A program made the position numbers and the translations under genes. From assembly GCA_031262695.1 (NCBI GenBank), contig JAISHF010000002.1:92523-156522 (forward strand): 64,000 nt of DNA. The letters are read 5' to 3'. The DNA comes from Candidatus Nomurabacteria bacterium (GTDB taxonomy: Bacteria; Patescibacteriota; Saccharimonadia; Saccharimonadales; Saccharimonadaceae). Below the pieces are notes generated by a model that was not told the origin of the DNA, searched no databases, and saw nothing but the letters and a program-made list of their open reading frames with translations. Shown here piece after piece: positions 1-8,619 of this stretch (its first letter is position 1; each line of letters opens with the position of its first letter).

Positions 1-1238
1 TGGAAGAAAATTATAAACCACGCATAGTAGAAGAAGAGATGGTGTCCCAACTAAAAGTGATGGGCGGGCTATTAATCCAGGGAGCAAGAGGAGTCGGGAA
101 GACTACAGTCGCAGAGCATATGACCAAAAGCCAATTTTATGTTAATAAAAAAGGCGACAACATTCGTCTTGCAGAGATCTCTCCGGAATATATCCTAGAG
201 GGAGCTACTCCTCGCCTGATTGACGAGTGGCAGCTTGCCCCGTCACTCTGGAACTCAGTCAAGCGTACCATAGACGAGCGCAAGCTTCCCGGCCAGTTTA
301 TTTTAGCTGGCTCCGCCGCACCCACTGATGACGGCACGCTACACACTGGTGCTGGTCGCATCGCTCGCCTCACTATGCGAACTATGACCCTCGCCGAAAA
401 GGGTCTCTCAGAGAAAAAGGTCAGGTTTGCGGATCTGTTCACGAGTGGCGCCAAAATCGGTGGTATCGGCGGCCCCGAATTCACCACATATATTTCTGAG
501 GTCATCCGAGGTGGTTGGCCCCTCCTATTAAACGCCAGCGAGGAATCTGCCGAGGTTTTTCTCACCAACTATATAAACAACATTGCCGATGTTGATATGC
601 GCAACCTCGCTTCGCCACCCAGCCCGCAACGCCTGCTGGCACTGATTCGCTCGTTAGCGCGCAATGTCGCGACTGATGCCCGGCTAACCACACTTGCCGA
701 AGATGCCAATATTGCAACTGATAGTGTCCGCAAATATCTAGATCAGCTCTCCCAGATTTTCCTTGTAGAGGAGCTCCCGGCTTGGAATACCCACCTTCGC
801 TCAGCCACCCTGCTCCGCACGTCGCCCAAATGGTATTTTCTAGACCCGTCCATCGCAGCGAATGCACTCGGTGCTTCGCGCGAATCTCTACTCGGCGATT
901 TGCGCACCTTTGGCCTGCTTTTTGAATCGCTTGTCGCTCGCGATCTTCGCGTGCTAAGTGAGGCGATTGGCGCCCGCATTTATTTCTACCGTGACGCTGA
1001 TGGCTTAGAAGTTGACTTTATCGTCGAGCAGAAAAACGAAGATTTCATCGCAATAGAGGTTAAACTCGGCGACGAAAAGTCGGTAGAGAATGCAGTGGAC
1101 AACCTAGAAAAGCTCAAGGGTAAGCTTGCCGACTCCAAGCTGAGACACCTCAAATCTACTAATGTCATCACTGCTGGCACCACTTCTTATACACACCCCT
1201 CTGGCACGAATATCATCGCTCTTGGCCACCTCTATTAG
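1..1238 (+). CDS. AAA ATPase with DUF4143-type C-terminus (5' end at window edge)
   Basis: This is a P-loop ATPase of the AAA_14/DUF4143 group, whose cellular role is generally unknown. The frame is open to the window edge: codons before the ATG at 39 read EENYKPRIVEEE, a typical N-terminus of this family, and bases 1-2 are TG. The true ATG therefore probably lacks only its first base here. Numbered from the ATG at 39, Walker A is GARGVGKT (15-22), Walker B is PRLIDEWQ (58-65) and FILAGS is a sensor-like strand. The C-terminal part carries EVDFIVE...IAIEVK, resembling the PD-(D/E)XK-like core of DUF4143 proteins. A second, only distantly similar family member lies at 2779-4098 on the other strand. 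Family call is firm; function is not known. Confidence 0.85.
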   Translation, partial: EENYKPRIVEEEMVSQLKVMGGLLIQGARGVGKTTVAEHMTKSQFYVNKKGDNIRLAEISPEYILEGATPRLIDEWQLAPSLWNSVKRTIDERKLPGQFILAGSAAPTDDGTLHTGAGRIARLTMRTMTLAEKGLSEKKVRFADLFTSGAKIGGIGGPEFTTYISEVIRGGWPLLLNASEESAEVFLTNYINNIADVDMRNLASPPSPQRLLALIRSLARNVATDARLTTLAEDANIATDSVRKYLDQLSQIFLVEELPAWNTHLRSATLLRTSPKWYFLDPSIAANALGASRESLLGDLRTFGLLFESLVARDLRVLSEAIGARIYFYRDADGLEVDFIVEQKNEDFIAIEVKLGDEKSVENAVDNLEKLKGKLADSKLRHLKSTNVITAGTTSYTHPSGTNIIALGHLY

Positions 1239-1683
1239 TATCCACAAATCGCCGAACGAAAACGCCACAAATCACTGGTTGGGGCAGAGCATGGGGGCGG
1301 CCGTAAGCCCCACAAAAACCACAAGCAATTTTAGCAAAAAGTATTGACACGGGGCATAGGGTGTGATAAAATAGTGGTGGAGTTTATATGCCTATCGCTC
1401 CGTAGGAGTACTTTTACAAGTAATTGCAAAATATTAGAGAACTGTTAGAAAGGACAGTTACTGCTATGCTATTGTAGAGGTATTTTGGCGAGCCAAGGGC
1501 TATTTAGTCCACATTCGAATGTGGATTTCGGTCCACAGGCAAGTCCGACATCTAGGAGCAAATTCTATTGACGTAAGCAAATTTGACCTTACCCATAGTA
1601 TGTAAATTTATCTGCATACAGATATATGGGAGACGAGCCGACAAAAACACGGCTTGTCAATGGCTAAGGAGGCCGAAATTAGT
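1239..1683 (+). promoter_or_regulatory. Promoter plus about 300-nt structured leader of the stalk-domain gene
   Basis: No gene lies here. A near-consensus promoter (TTGACA 1344-1349, 17-bp spacer, TAAAAT 1367-1372) predicts a transcript starting near 1380 with a leader of about 300 nt, exceptional in a window where most first genes are leaderless. The leader holds three clear stems: a perfect palindrome at 1508-1525, a stem 1592-1602 with 1615-1619 and 1625-1630, and a 9-bp stem 1632-1640/1650-1658 (one G-U pair). The last ends 6 nt before the Shine-Dalgarno TAAGGAGG (1665-1672). GTGGAT at 1521-1526 can pair with either GTCCAC copy (1507-1512 or 1531-1536), so alternative folds are possible. 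I recognise no known riboswitch class. Confidence 0.6.
1344..1372 (+). promoter_or_regulatory. Sigma70-type promoter
   Basis: TTGACA at 1344-1349 and TAAAAT at 1367-1372 are separated by 17 bp. The -10 sits in GTGTGATAAAAT, the extended form seen at many promoters in this window. Confidence 0.75.
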
Positions 1684-2670
1684 ATGAAAATACTGAAAAA
1701 ACTTGCAGCCATCGGCGTCGCCGTGGCTATGGCTCTTTCCCTCAGCGTTTCCGCGTTTGCGGCAGCAGGCACAGTGGTAAACGGCAGGGATGCTATCCCG
1801 ACTGGCGCAGAGCTCGCTGGTTACACGAAGTTTACCTATAATGATGCCGGCGACCTAATCGGCTCCACCCAGTACACTACTGGTGGATCGGAGGTTGATC
1901 CTTGGACAGAACCTGAAACTACGCCCTCGAGCCTCGCTTACAGAAGCTTCGACGACGGCCGCAGAAGAATCCCGCTCGACACCGCAGCACGGTTGCTTGC
2001 TGCGGGCTTCAACGAAGACGTAGAATACTCCTACACGGCAGACTACGCAACTATCACTATTACTATTGACGATATTGTCGATAAAGTCATCACAACCGGC
2101 AAAAACAAGCTGGTCACCATAGACGGCGGCCCGGCAATCGGCGATATGGAAACAAAGGTTGACGGTGGCGTGGCATATGTGCCGCTTCGCGGCATCGTTC
2201 AGGCATTGAACGGCAAGATTTGGTGGAACTCATCCACCAAAAATACCGACATCTACTTCCCAACTATTGATGGTCCTAGTAACATCTTCGCTACAACTGT
2301 GACATCCTATTCTACCGAAATTACCAGCTGGGCAGGTGGCTCGCAACCGAGTGCTACTGCTGATGCCCCGACGGCGTATACGTCAGCTGGCGTGGAGGGC
2401 TATTCCCTCACCTACAATGCAACCAGCATCCTCTTGAACGGCTACAAGACAATCACTCTTACTAATACTGACGCAGGTGCTGGCGCGCAAATCTCTCTTA
2501 ACTTCGGTGACTTCTCGCTCGGCGAGGGCATAGACAATTCTGTTCAGATTATTGGCTTCTCGACCACTAAAGGCTACAGCGAATCCACTTTCACCAAAAT
2601 GGAGAGCGGCGGCGCTTATGTTATCAACTTCGCAGCAAAGAACGACACAATCTACCTGCTCTACAAATAA
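1684..2670 (+). CDS. Secreted protein with copper-amine-oxidase-N-like stalk domain
   Basis: A 328-residue exported protein. The start at 1684 is chosen because it follows TAAGGAGG by 11 nt and begins a classical Sec signal peptide (MKILKK, hydrophobic stretch, AFA/AAA cleavage near residues 25-28). An in-frame TTG at 1654 would put the ribosome site inside the gene. Residues about 75-190 (RRIPLDTAARLLAAGF, then VTIDGGPAIGDMETKVDGGVAYVPLRGIVQALNG) have the pattern of the Cu_amine_oxidN1 stalk domain found in Gram-positive surface proteins; it is not an enzyme. The C-terminal third is Ser/Thr-rich and unrecognised. A hairpin terminator follows at 2702. The long leader suggests post-transcriptional control. 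No LPXTG or transmembrane anchor is visible, so the attachment mode is unknown. Confidence 0.75.
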   Translation: MKILKKLAAIGVAVAMALSLSVSAFAAAGTVVNGRDAIPTGAELAGYTKFTYNDAGDLIGSTQYTTGGSEVDPWTEPETTPSSLAYRSFDDGRRRIPLDTAARLLAAGFNEDVEYSYTADYATITITIDDIVDKVITTGKNKLVTIDGGPAIGDMETKVDGGVAYVPLRGIVQALNGKIWWNSSTKNTDIYFPTIDGPSNIFATTVTSYSTEITSWAGGSQPSATADAPTAYTSAGVEGYSLTYNATSILLNGYKTITLTNTDAGAGAQISLNFGDFSLGEGIDNSVQIIGFSTTKGYSESTFTKMESGGAYVINFAAKNDTIYLLYK

Positions 2671-2701
2671 TGATTCGGCACATTTTGCAATAACTTGATT
2701 A

Positions 2702-2724
2702 GAGGGGCTACATGCCCCTCTTTT
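2702..2724 (+). terminator. Rho-independent terminator of the stalk-domain gene
   Basis: GAGGGGC (2702-2708) pairs with GCCCCTC (2714-2720) across a 5-nt loop and is followed by TTTT, 31 nt after the stop codon. Confidence 0.8.
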
Positions 2725-2736
2725 CGCGTGCCTAAA

Positions 2737-2776
2737 AATCTAGCTTGGCTGCAAAAAGACCAGCAGGATAGTGTAT
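2737..2776. repeat. Left copy of direct repeat flanking the second DUF4143 gene
   Basis: AATCTAGCTTGGCTGCAAAA (2737-2756) recurs exactly at 4267-4286. Both copies are followed about 10 nt later by ATAGTGTAT (2768-2776 and 4296-4304). The pair brackets the whole 2779-4098 ATPase gene and its upstream region. Confidence 0.8.
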
Positions 2777-2778
2777 TT

Positions 2779-4098
2779 TTATCTTTTTACCTTTTCCAAA
2801 AACTCCCGCAACAGAAAAATGGGAACATCAAATATTTCACCAGTCCGCTTACCATCCGCTAATGATGACCTTATTGCTATTCGTGGCGCAAACTTCTCTA
2901 TATATACTCCTAGGCTTTTTGCTCGCAAGTTCTGCCCACCCTTTATCTCTACCGGCACAATTTCAGCCCCCACTTGCACTACAAACTCTATCTCTGCCTG
3001 GCTGTCATCCATGCCCCAATAGTATGCAACAAGCCCCTCTATATTTGCCATTTCCTGCAAAGCAAACTGCTCCGCTAGCGCCCCCTTGAACTCTGTGAAT
3101 ACGTGGCTGCCTTCTAGAAGCACCCGCTCATCCAAACCTGTCATTGCCGCAAGCAGGCCAATATCTAAATGATACACCTTGAATGCGCTCGCATCAGCAT
3201 ATGACCGAAGAGGCATACGTGGTGCCTTTATCCGGTTCACTTTGCGAATCAGCCCAGCGTCCTCCAGCCAAGCAAGGGCTGTTTCATATTCCTTGGCTCG
3301 CGCACCATGCCCTAGAAGCCCATACATAAACTTTTTATTATTCTCTTTTGCCAGCTGCGCTGGGATGGAGTCCCAAACCTGCCCGATTCTCCGCGTCAAT
3401 GCATCAGGCACGTGCTTACTAAAATCGTTGACATAATCGCGCAAAATATTCTTCTGGATTCGCCGCGCCTCGTTCCAGGATTTTTCTAATGCGTAGCTTT
3501 TTACCACTTCTGGCATGCCGCCAATATATGCATAGGTTTTGAGATACTCCACAAACTTGCCGTGGAATGCGGCTATCAGTTGTGGGTCAGTAGTTGTCGT
3601 CAATAGCCTTGCTAATTGCTCCTCGCCAAGTGCCAACAGGAACTCTCTGAACGAAAAAGGATTCAGATCAAGATAGTCTACTTTGCCGACAGGGAAAGAA
3701 ATGCCCTGGTGAATAGCAACACCAAGTAGACTCCCCGCCACAATGATGTGGTATTCTGGCGCGTTTTCGTAAAAGCTCTTCAGTGCTGCGAGTGCATTTG
3801 GCACCTCTTGCACTTCGTCTAGTATAATTAGCGTATTCTCTGGTTCAATGTCAACATTACTCTCCGCTTTTAGCCCCTGGATCAATCGTCCCGCGTCAAA
3901 ATCTCCGCTAAACAGCGTCGCCATTCGCGAGTTGTTGTGGAAACTTATGTATGCCATTTTTTCGTATTGCGTTCGCCCAAATTCGCGTAGCAATTCTGTC
4001 TTGCCAACCTGTCGCGCCCCACGCACAATCAGCGGTTTTCGCCGGCCACTATTCTGCCATTTTTTCAATTCTTCAATTTTTTCTCTATAAAAAAACAT
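2779..4098 (-). CDS. AAA ATPase with DUF4143 C-terminus
   Basis: A 439-residue AAA_14/DUF4143 protein. Walker A is GARQVGKT (27-34), Walker B is LIILDEVQ (90-97), and IIVAGSLLG is the sensor strand. The C-terminal part (about 375-395) has EIEFVV...VPVEIKGG, the acidic/lysine core resembling PD-(D/E)XK nucleases that is typical of the family. Nuclease activity is not established. The start has a Shine-Dalgarno (AAGGAG, 7 nt upstream) and a -10 box at 4122-4127, so it is led rather than leaderless. The gene is a single-gene unit between 20-bp direct repeats and is preceded by tandem 22-bp repeats, suggesting a separately acquired module inserted before the glycan cluster. Confidence 0.88.
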   Translation of the reverse strand: MFFYREKIEELKKWQNSGRRKPLIVRGARQVGKTELLREFGRTQYEKMAYISFHNNSRMATLFSGDFDAGRLIQGLKAESNVDIEPENTLIILDEVQEVPNALAALKSFYENAPEYHIIVAGSLLGVAIHQGISFPVGKVDYLDLNPFSFREFLLALGEEQLARLLTTTTDPQLIAAFHGKFVEYLKTYAYIGGMPEVVKSYALEKSWNEARRIQKNILRDYVNDFSKHVPDALTRRIGQVWDSIPAQLAKENNKKFMYGLLGHGARAKEYETALAWLEDAGLIRKVNRIKAPRMPLRSYADASAFKVYHLDIGLLAAMTGLDERVLLEGSHVFTEFKGALAEQFALQEMANIEGLVAYYWGMDDSQAEIEFVVQVGAEIVPVEIKGGQNLRAKSLGVYIEKFAPRIAIRSSLADGKRTGEIFDVPIFLLREFLEKVKR

Positions 4099-4121
4099 TT
4101 CTTGCTCCTTTTTCTATCATA

Positions 4122-4127
4122 ATTATA
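4122..4127 (-). promoter_or_regulatory. -10 box for the 2779-4098 gene
   Basis: TATAAT on the minus strand in TGATATAAT, about 23 nt before the start codon. No convincing -35 is visible. Confidence 0.55.
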
Positions 4128-4165
4128 TCATATACTCACATTTTTACATAGCAACCAAAGTGCTT

Positions 4166-4260
4166 ATATCGCACTTTTCTGGACGAACTTTTGCTCAAAT
4201 ATCGCACTTTTCTGGACGAAAAGTTGCGATTTGGGGGCTAACAAAGCGAAAAAGTGCATA
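4166..4260. repeat. Tandem 22-bp repeats with inverted partial copy
   Basis: The 22-bp unit at 4166-4187 (containing CGCACTTTTCTGGACGAA) recurs exactly at 4199-4220. An inverted, imperfect copy of its left half (GAAAAAGTGCATAT) lies near 4248-4261. The array lies between the ATPase promoter and the GT2 promoter and could be an operator; no binding protein can be named. Confidence 0.65.
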
Positions 4261-4266
4261 TCACAT

Positions 4267-4304
4267 AATCTAGCTTGGCTGCAAAAGCTGGCAAAATAGT
4301 GTAT
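4267..4304. repeat. Right copy of direct repeat flanking the second DUF4143 gene
   Basis: Exact 20-bp match (4267-4286) to 2737-2756, then ATAGTGTAT (4296-4304). This copy overlaps the promoter of the glycosyltransferase that starts at 4320. Confidence 0.8.
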
Positions 4305-4319
4305 AATATACAATATAAT
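4302..4319 (+). promoter_or_regulatory. -10 region of the GT2/pyruvyltransferase gene
   Basis: TATAAT occurs at 4302-4307, TACAAT at 4309-4314 and TATAAT at 4314-4319, just before the ATG at 4320. The transcript is leaderless or nearly so. Confidence 0.6.
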
Positions 4320-6137
4320 ATGACAAGTATCATTGTGCCGGTTTATAATGCGGCCGCCTATTTGGCGGAGTGCTTGGATAGCGTGCTGGCACAGAGCGAG
4401 CCAGATTGGGAACTGCTACTAGTGGATGACGGCTCCACGGACGCTTCGGCAACCATTGGGCAAGCCTACGCCAAGCGTGATGCACGTATCTGCTATGTCG
4501 CCCAGCCCAATCAAGGTGTATCTGCGGCACGGAACCACGGGCTACGGCTGGCGCGCGGTGAGTTTGTGGCTTTTTTGGACGCCGATGACGCCTTGCACCC
4601 TGACTTTTTAGCAACAATGCTCGCCCAAGATGCCGATATCGTCGTGGCCGAAAAGTCGCGGAACAAGCGACAGCTGGCGAGTAAGGGAGCGGTTTTTGCT
4701 GCTGTCGCACCCGCCGATTTTACGCGGCAAATATTCTTAGACGGTGGCGCCAAACTCGCAATTTGGGGCAAGCTATTCCGCACCGAGCTAGTTCGTGATA
4801 TTGCTTTTCCGCCTTATGCTCACGCCGAAGATGTTTTTTGGCTCTACCTTGTAGTGCAGCGAGCTAAGACCATCCGCAGCAGCACGACACCGCTCTACTT
4901 TTACCGACCAAACCCCGCAGGGGCTTCACGAAAGTTTCGCCTAGATTGGACCGATAGCGTAGATGCCTTGCTGGCGATACTTGCTGCTGCGCCACAGCAC
5001 GCCGCGTGGATTTATCCGCGGATATTCTTAGAGACTTTTCGGCTTTGCCAATATCTAGACCCTGTGTCTATGCCGCGTGCCTATGTCAAGTATCGGCGAC
5101 TATTATTCCACGCGGCGCGCCAGAGCCTGCGGGCGCCGTGGTGGATTGCTCGGCGAGCCTTGCTGACATTTATCGCCCCGTGGCTAGTTTTTTGCCGTCG
5201 CAAATACCGCGTGCGGCCGATTTATATCAAATTCTATGCCAACCAAAATCTCGGCGACGACTTGATGCTCGCCACGCTCTGCCGCCGTTACCCTGAGCAG
5301 ATTTTTGCGATTTTGCCCGACGATACGGCATTTTATCAGCATTTTACACAAAAAAACCAGCTCAAAAACTTGCTCGTGGTGCCACATCGGCGACTTGACG
5401 CGTGGTGGCGGACGCGACTAATGAATCACGGCAAGTTAATCATATCGGTCGGTGGCTCAATTTTTCAGGAACGACAGCCGATTTCTTGGCGACGAGTGCT
5501 GGCCTTACGAATAGCGGGTCTATACGCCCGAGCGCGCCGCCCACTATATATATTAAATGCCAATTATGGGCCGATTCTCACTCGCCGCTATGCGAAGTTC
5601 GTTGAATATGTAGTAGGGAAGGCAAAAGATGTCTGCTGGCGTGATAGCACTTCGCAACAACAATCCCCGAATACTCGTATGGCACCTGATATGTTGTTGG
5701 CCTGCCCTAGACCAACAATAAAGGCAAGCGGCACAGTGATAGCGCCGATTAACTACCGCGTGCGACCTAACCTCGCCGCCGAAGCTGTCGTCTATGAGCA
5801 TAACTTAGCCGAGCTCACTCCAAAAAACTGCCGTGGCATAGCCTTTTGCCGACCCGAAGGCGACAAGCAAGCACTAGACCAACTTGATATCCGCGAACGC
5901 CTGATTTATGATGGCGACTTAGCTGCAGCACTCAACTACTTAGCGGCAGCCAAGCAAATTATCGGCGTGCGGTTCCATAGTATTGTGCTAGGTTATGCCT
6001 TTGGTGCCGAAGTCGTGCCGGTTAGTTATGACCTTAAGACAGACAACTTTCTGCACGATTTGCACGAGCAGGGAATAGATAAAATGCGCGCACAAGCCAC
6101 CGAGCAGTTTGCCGCGCTAGACAAGGTACTCAAATGA
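4320..6137 (+). CDS. Two-domain glycosyltransferase: GT2 fused to polysaccharide pyruvyltransferase
   Basis: A 605-residue enzyme of surface-glycan synthesis. Residues 1 to about 235 are a GT2 (GT-A) domain: it opens MTSIIVPVYNAAAYL, has VDDGSTD and the DXD-like FLDADDALHPDF. From about residue 285 (YIKFYANQNLGDDLML) to the end it matches the polysaccharide pyruvyl transferase fold (SVGGSIFQ, then VRFHSIVLGYAFG near the C-terminus). The start at 4320 is chosen because GT2 proteins begin exactly there and promoter -10 boxes occupy the upstream in-frame extension that begins at 4275. It overlaps the flippase gene by ATGA at 6134. The fusion suggests addition of a sugar and its pyruvyl modification, or transfer by both domains, but substrates are unknown. 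Confidence 0.85.
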   Translation: MTSIIVPVYNAAAYLAECLDSVLAQSEPDWELLLVDDGSTDASATIGQAYAKRDARICYVAQPNQGVSAARNHGLRLARGEFVAFLDADDALHPDFLATMLAQDADIVVAEKSRNKRQLASKGAVFAAVAPADFTRQIFLDGGAKLAIWGKLFRTELVRDIAFPPYAHAEDVFWLYLVVQRAKTIRSSTTPLYFYRPNPAGASRKFRLDWTDSVDALLAILAAAPQHAAWIYPRIFLETFRLCQYLDPVSMPRAYVKYRRLLFHAARQSLRAPWWIARRALLTFIAPWLVFCRRKYRVRPIYIKFYANQNLGDDLMLATLCRRYPEQIFAILPDDTAFYQHFTQKNQLKNLLVVPHRRLDAWWRTRLMNHGKLIISVGGSIFQERQPISWRRVLALRIAGLYARARRPLYILNANYGPILTRRYAKFVEYVVGKAKDVCWRDSTSQQQSPNTRMAPDMLLACPRPTIKASGTVIAPINYRVRPNLAAEAVVYEHNLAELTPKNCRGIAFCRPEGDKQALDQLDIRERLIYDGDLAAALNYLAAAKQIIGVRFHSIVLGYAFGAEVVPVSYDLKTDNFLHDLHEQGIDKMRAQATEQFAALDKVLK

Positions 6138-7528
6138 AAGAATTAACTAGCAAGGCACTACTAAAACGCAACATCTTGCTTGCCCTAATTGCCAATGCCA
6201 CACTGATGCTCGCCAACTTCTTTACTCAGCGGGTATTTGTAGATTCGCTCGGCGTGGAGTTCTTGGGCTTAAACAGCCTCTTTTCTAGCATCACTTCGGT
6301 ACTTTTGATGGCCGATTTCGGACTAGGGGCAGCGATTGTTTTTCACCTCTATAAAGCCCTGCACGAAAAAAGTGCCGAGCAGGTCGCCTCACTCTTAAAA
6401 TTCTATCAAAAAGCCTGCCGCATTGTGTCGCTGATAATCCTTGGGCTAGGTTTGATTCTAGCAATTTTTATCCCTCGCATTGCCGACCAGATGCTGCCAA
6501 CAGGCCAGCTTTTGCTCTATTGGGCGTTGTTTATTTTTAATGCGGCACTTTCTTATAGTCTAGTTTTTCGCCGCTCACTTTTGCAGGCCGACCGCCATAA
6601 TTATATTATCAGTGCCGTGCATACTGGCTATGCGGTGGTGATTTGTATAGCGCAGATTACCGTACTGCTCACCACGCACGATTATGTCTGGTTTTTGGTG
6701 GCAATGGTTGGCTCACGGCTCGCCGAGAACTTGGCGCTAGATTATCTAGCACGACACCGCTATGCGGCAATGCTCGCCGCAACACCCGTTGCCTTGCCGG
6801 CGCCGGTCAAAAAAGATATTCGCCAGCGGATGCGGGCCTCAGTATTCCACAATTCGGCTGCCTATGTGGTGCTTGGGTCAGACAACCTGCTGATTTCACT
6901 ATTATTTGGCGTTTCGGCAGTCGGCTACTATGCTAACTATTATGTGATTATCAACGCTTTGCAGACTTTGACTTCACAGGCATTTTCGTCTATTGCCGCC
7001 CATATCGGGCATTTTTCGCTAAAATATCCTGAGCGACTGCTAGATGCAACTCGCCGCCTGATAGACCTAAACACAGTAGTGGCGATATTTGTCGCCTGCG
7101 GTTTTTACTTTTTGTCGCGGCCATTTATCACCATTTGGCTTGGTGGCGATTTTGTTCTAGCGAATAGCATCGTGCTGGCGCTGACCTTTAACCTCTACTT
7201 GATGTGCGCCCGCTTTGCGCCAATGACCGTAATGACAGCGAACGGCGTCGTCTACCAAAATCGCTTCGTGCCAATCGCCGAGGCTGTCATTAACATTGTT
7301 GCCTCGTTAGCTTTTGCCGCCTGTTTTGGCTTGGTTGGTATCTTTATCGGCACGATTTGTAGTAATTTGTTTTTACACTTATACAGCTTTCCGAAGTATT
7401 TGTTTGAATTGGTATTACACCGCCCACGACGAGAATATTTGAGGATTTTTGCGTGGCGACTAACCATTGCCGTCGCGGTTTGGCTGGTATTATATCATTT
7501 GGTTGGACTTTTTAATAGGTTATCATAA
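6134..7528 (+). CDS. Polysaccharide/lipid-linked oligosaccharide flippase (Wzx/MATE-like)
   Basis: A 464-residue polytopic membrane protein with about 12-14 hydrophobic segments, beginning KRNILLALIANATLMLANFFTQRVFVDSLGVEFLGLNSLF cut into the typical first two helices of the polysaccharide biosynthesis/MATE flippase family. Family members move undecaprenyl-linked glycan units across the membrane. Start overlaps the preceding GT gene by 4 bp (ATGA), indicating translational coupling. The 3' end overlaps the convergent GT4 gene by 34 bp (7495-7528). Repeat-unit assembly, flipping and polymerisation are thus all encoded between 4.3 and 10.9 kb. Confidence 0.85.
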   Translation: MKELTSKALLKRNILLALIANATLMLANFFTQRVFVDSLGVEFLGLNSLFSSITSVLLMADFGLGAAIVFHLYKALHEKSAEQVASLLKFYQKACRIVSLIILGLGLILAIFIPRIADQMLPTGQLLLYWALFIFNAALSYSLVFRRSLLQADRHNYIISAVHTGYAVVICIAQITVLLTTHDYVWFLVAMVGSRLAENLALDYLARHRYAAMLAATPVALPAPVKKDIRQRMRASVFHNSAAYVVLGSDNLLISLLFGVSAVGYYANYYVIINALQTLTSQAFSSIAAHIGHFSLKYPERLLDATRRLIDLNTVVAIFVACGFYFLSRPFITIWLGGDFVLANSIVLALTFNLYLMCARFAPMTVMTANGVVYQNRFVPIAEAVINIVASLAFAACFGLVGIFIGTICSNLFLHLYSFPKYLFELVLHRPRREYLRIFAWRLTIAVAVWLVLYHLVGLFNRLS

Positions 7529-8619
7529 AAGTCCTCTAGCTGCTCAGCAGTATGGGCGGCGTCGTAGTCTTGGAGTAGTTGCAGGCTTGGCGTAATACGA
7601 CCGATTTTCGCAAGTTCAACAAGGTGCTTGCTCCAAGTATTCGGGCTAGCCGAAAGCGGCAGCTGTTCAGTATTACTATTATAAAAGACACTCTTAGGCG
7701 TGGTATCGCTCGCAAGACAAGGTAAGCCATTGAGTTGCGCCTCTACTAGCACAATACCGAGCCCCTCGGCGATAGACGGCAAGAGTAAGATGTCGGCAGC
7801 ATTATAAAAGTCGGCGACATTATACATATCAGTAATAATTGTAGTGGCAGCTTGCAAGTTGTGCTGTGCAATCTCGCGACGGACTTCGGCTTCTAGCGGG
7901 CCGCTACCAACAAGAATTAGATGCGAATCGGGGTGGATTTGGTGATAGGCAGCAAAAACCCGCACGACCATCGGGTGGTTTTTGACCGCTGCAAACCGCC
8001 CAACATGCAAAACGGCCGTAGTAGAGTCGGCAAGCCCGAGCTGCTTGCGAAACTTATGCCGCATTGCTGCCTGGTAGCGAAAGGCTTGCACTTCTACACC
8101 ATTATAGGCGAGCTGGAAATTCGGCCGACGAAAGCGAAACTCACCCGCCCGCTTAGAGCAGGCAAGACGCGCATCCATACGATTCTCAATAAATCGTGCT
8201 GGCGCCGCATAGCCAAAACGCTTAATATTGGTATAGAGCGAGTTGCGCCCCGTCCAGCCACTCATATGTGTATGCACCACCACTTTTGCCCCGTAATGGC
8301 GCGCCATTAACTCAATCGGCTCACAGTAGTGCGAGTGGATATGCACAATGTCATAATGCTCACGCTTTAACAGTTGCCGCACTTTGCCAAAATTAGGCCA
8401 ACTCTTGGGGTGGGAAAGGCTAAAAGTAATTTTATGGATTGTCGCTCCAAGCTTTCGCAGTTCTTGCACGGCTGGCTTGCCGTCGTCGGTGTAGTAGTTA
8501 ATTAAAAACTGCACATCAAAACGCGAGTGATCTATATGCTTATAAAGCCCTAGCAGATACATTTCGGTGCCGCCACTGCCCGACCAGTTCGCTACCATTA
8601 AAACCTTAGTTTTTGGCAT
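7495..8619 (-). CDS. Glycosyltransferase family 4 (GT-B)
   Basis: A 374-residue GT4 enzyme. The N-terminal domain starts VLMVANWSGSGGTEMYLLGLYKHI (read as two motifs: the nucleotide-sugar glycine patch GSGGTEMYL and the helix after it). The C-terminal domain has VLHVGRFAAVKNHPMVVRVF and the donor-binding ILLLPSIAEGLGIVLVEAQ with the E-x7-E pattern. It is similar to EpsF/capsular glycosyltransferases. The start overlaps the end of the polymerase/TagF gene by 14 bp, so it is translated from the same leftward transcript. The 3' end overlaps the flippase gene. Likely adds a sugar to the repeat unit; donor and acceptor unknown. Confidence 0.87.
   Translation of the reverse strand: MPKTKVLMVANWSGSGGTEMYLLGLYKHIDHSRFDVQFLINYYTDDGKPAVQELRKLGATIHKITFSLSHPKSWPNFGKVRQLLKREHYDIVHIHSHYCEPIELMARHYGAKVVVHTHMSGWTGRNSLYTNIKRFGYAAPARFIENRMDARLACSKRAGEFRFRRPNFQLAYNGVEVQAFRYQAAMRHKFRKQLGLADSTTAVLHVGRFAAVKNHPMVVRVFAAYHQIHPDSHLILVGSGPLEAEVRREIAQHNLQAATTIITDMYNVADFYNAADILLLPSIAEGLGIVLVEAQLNGLPCLASDTTPKSVFYNSNTEQLPLSASPNTWSKHLVELAKIGRITPSLQLLQDYDAAHTAEQLEDFYDNLLKSPTK

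Noticed and set aside
4275..4319. Extended N-terminus of the GT2 fusion starting at 4275
   Set aside because: The stretch contains the -10 boxes and part of the direct repeat, and GT2 proteins start at the MTSIIVPVYN reading from 4320.
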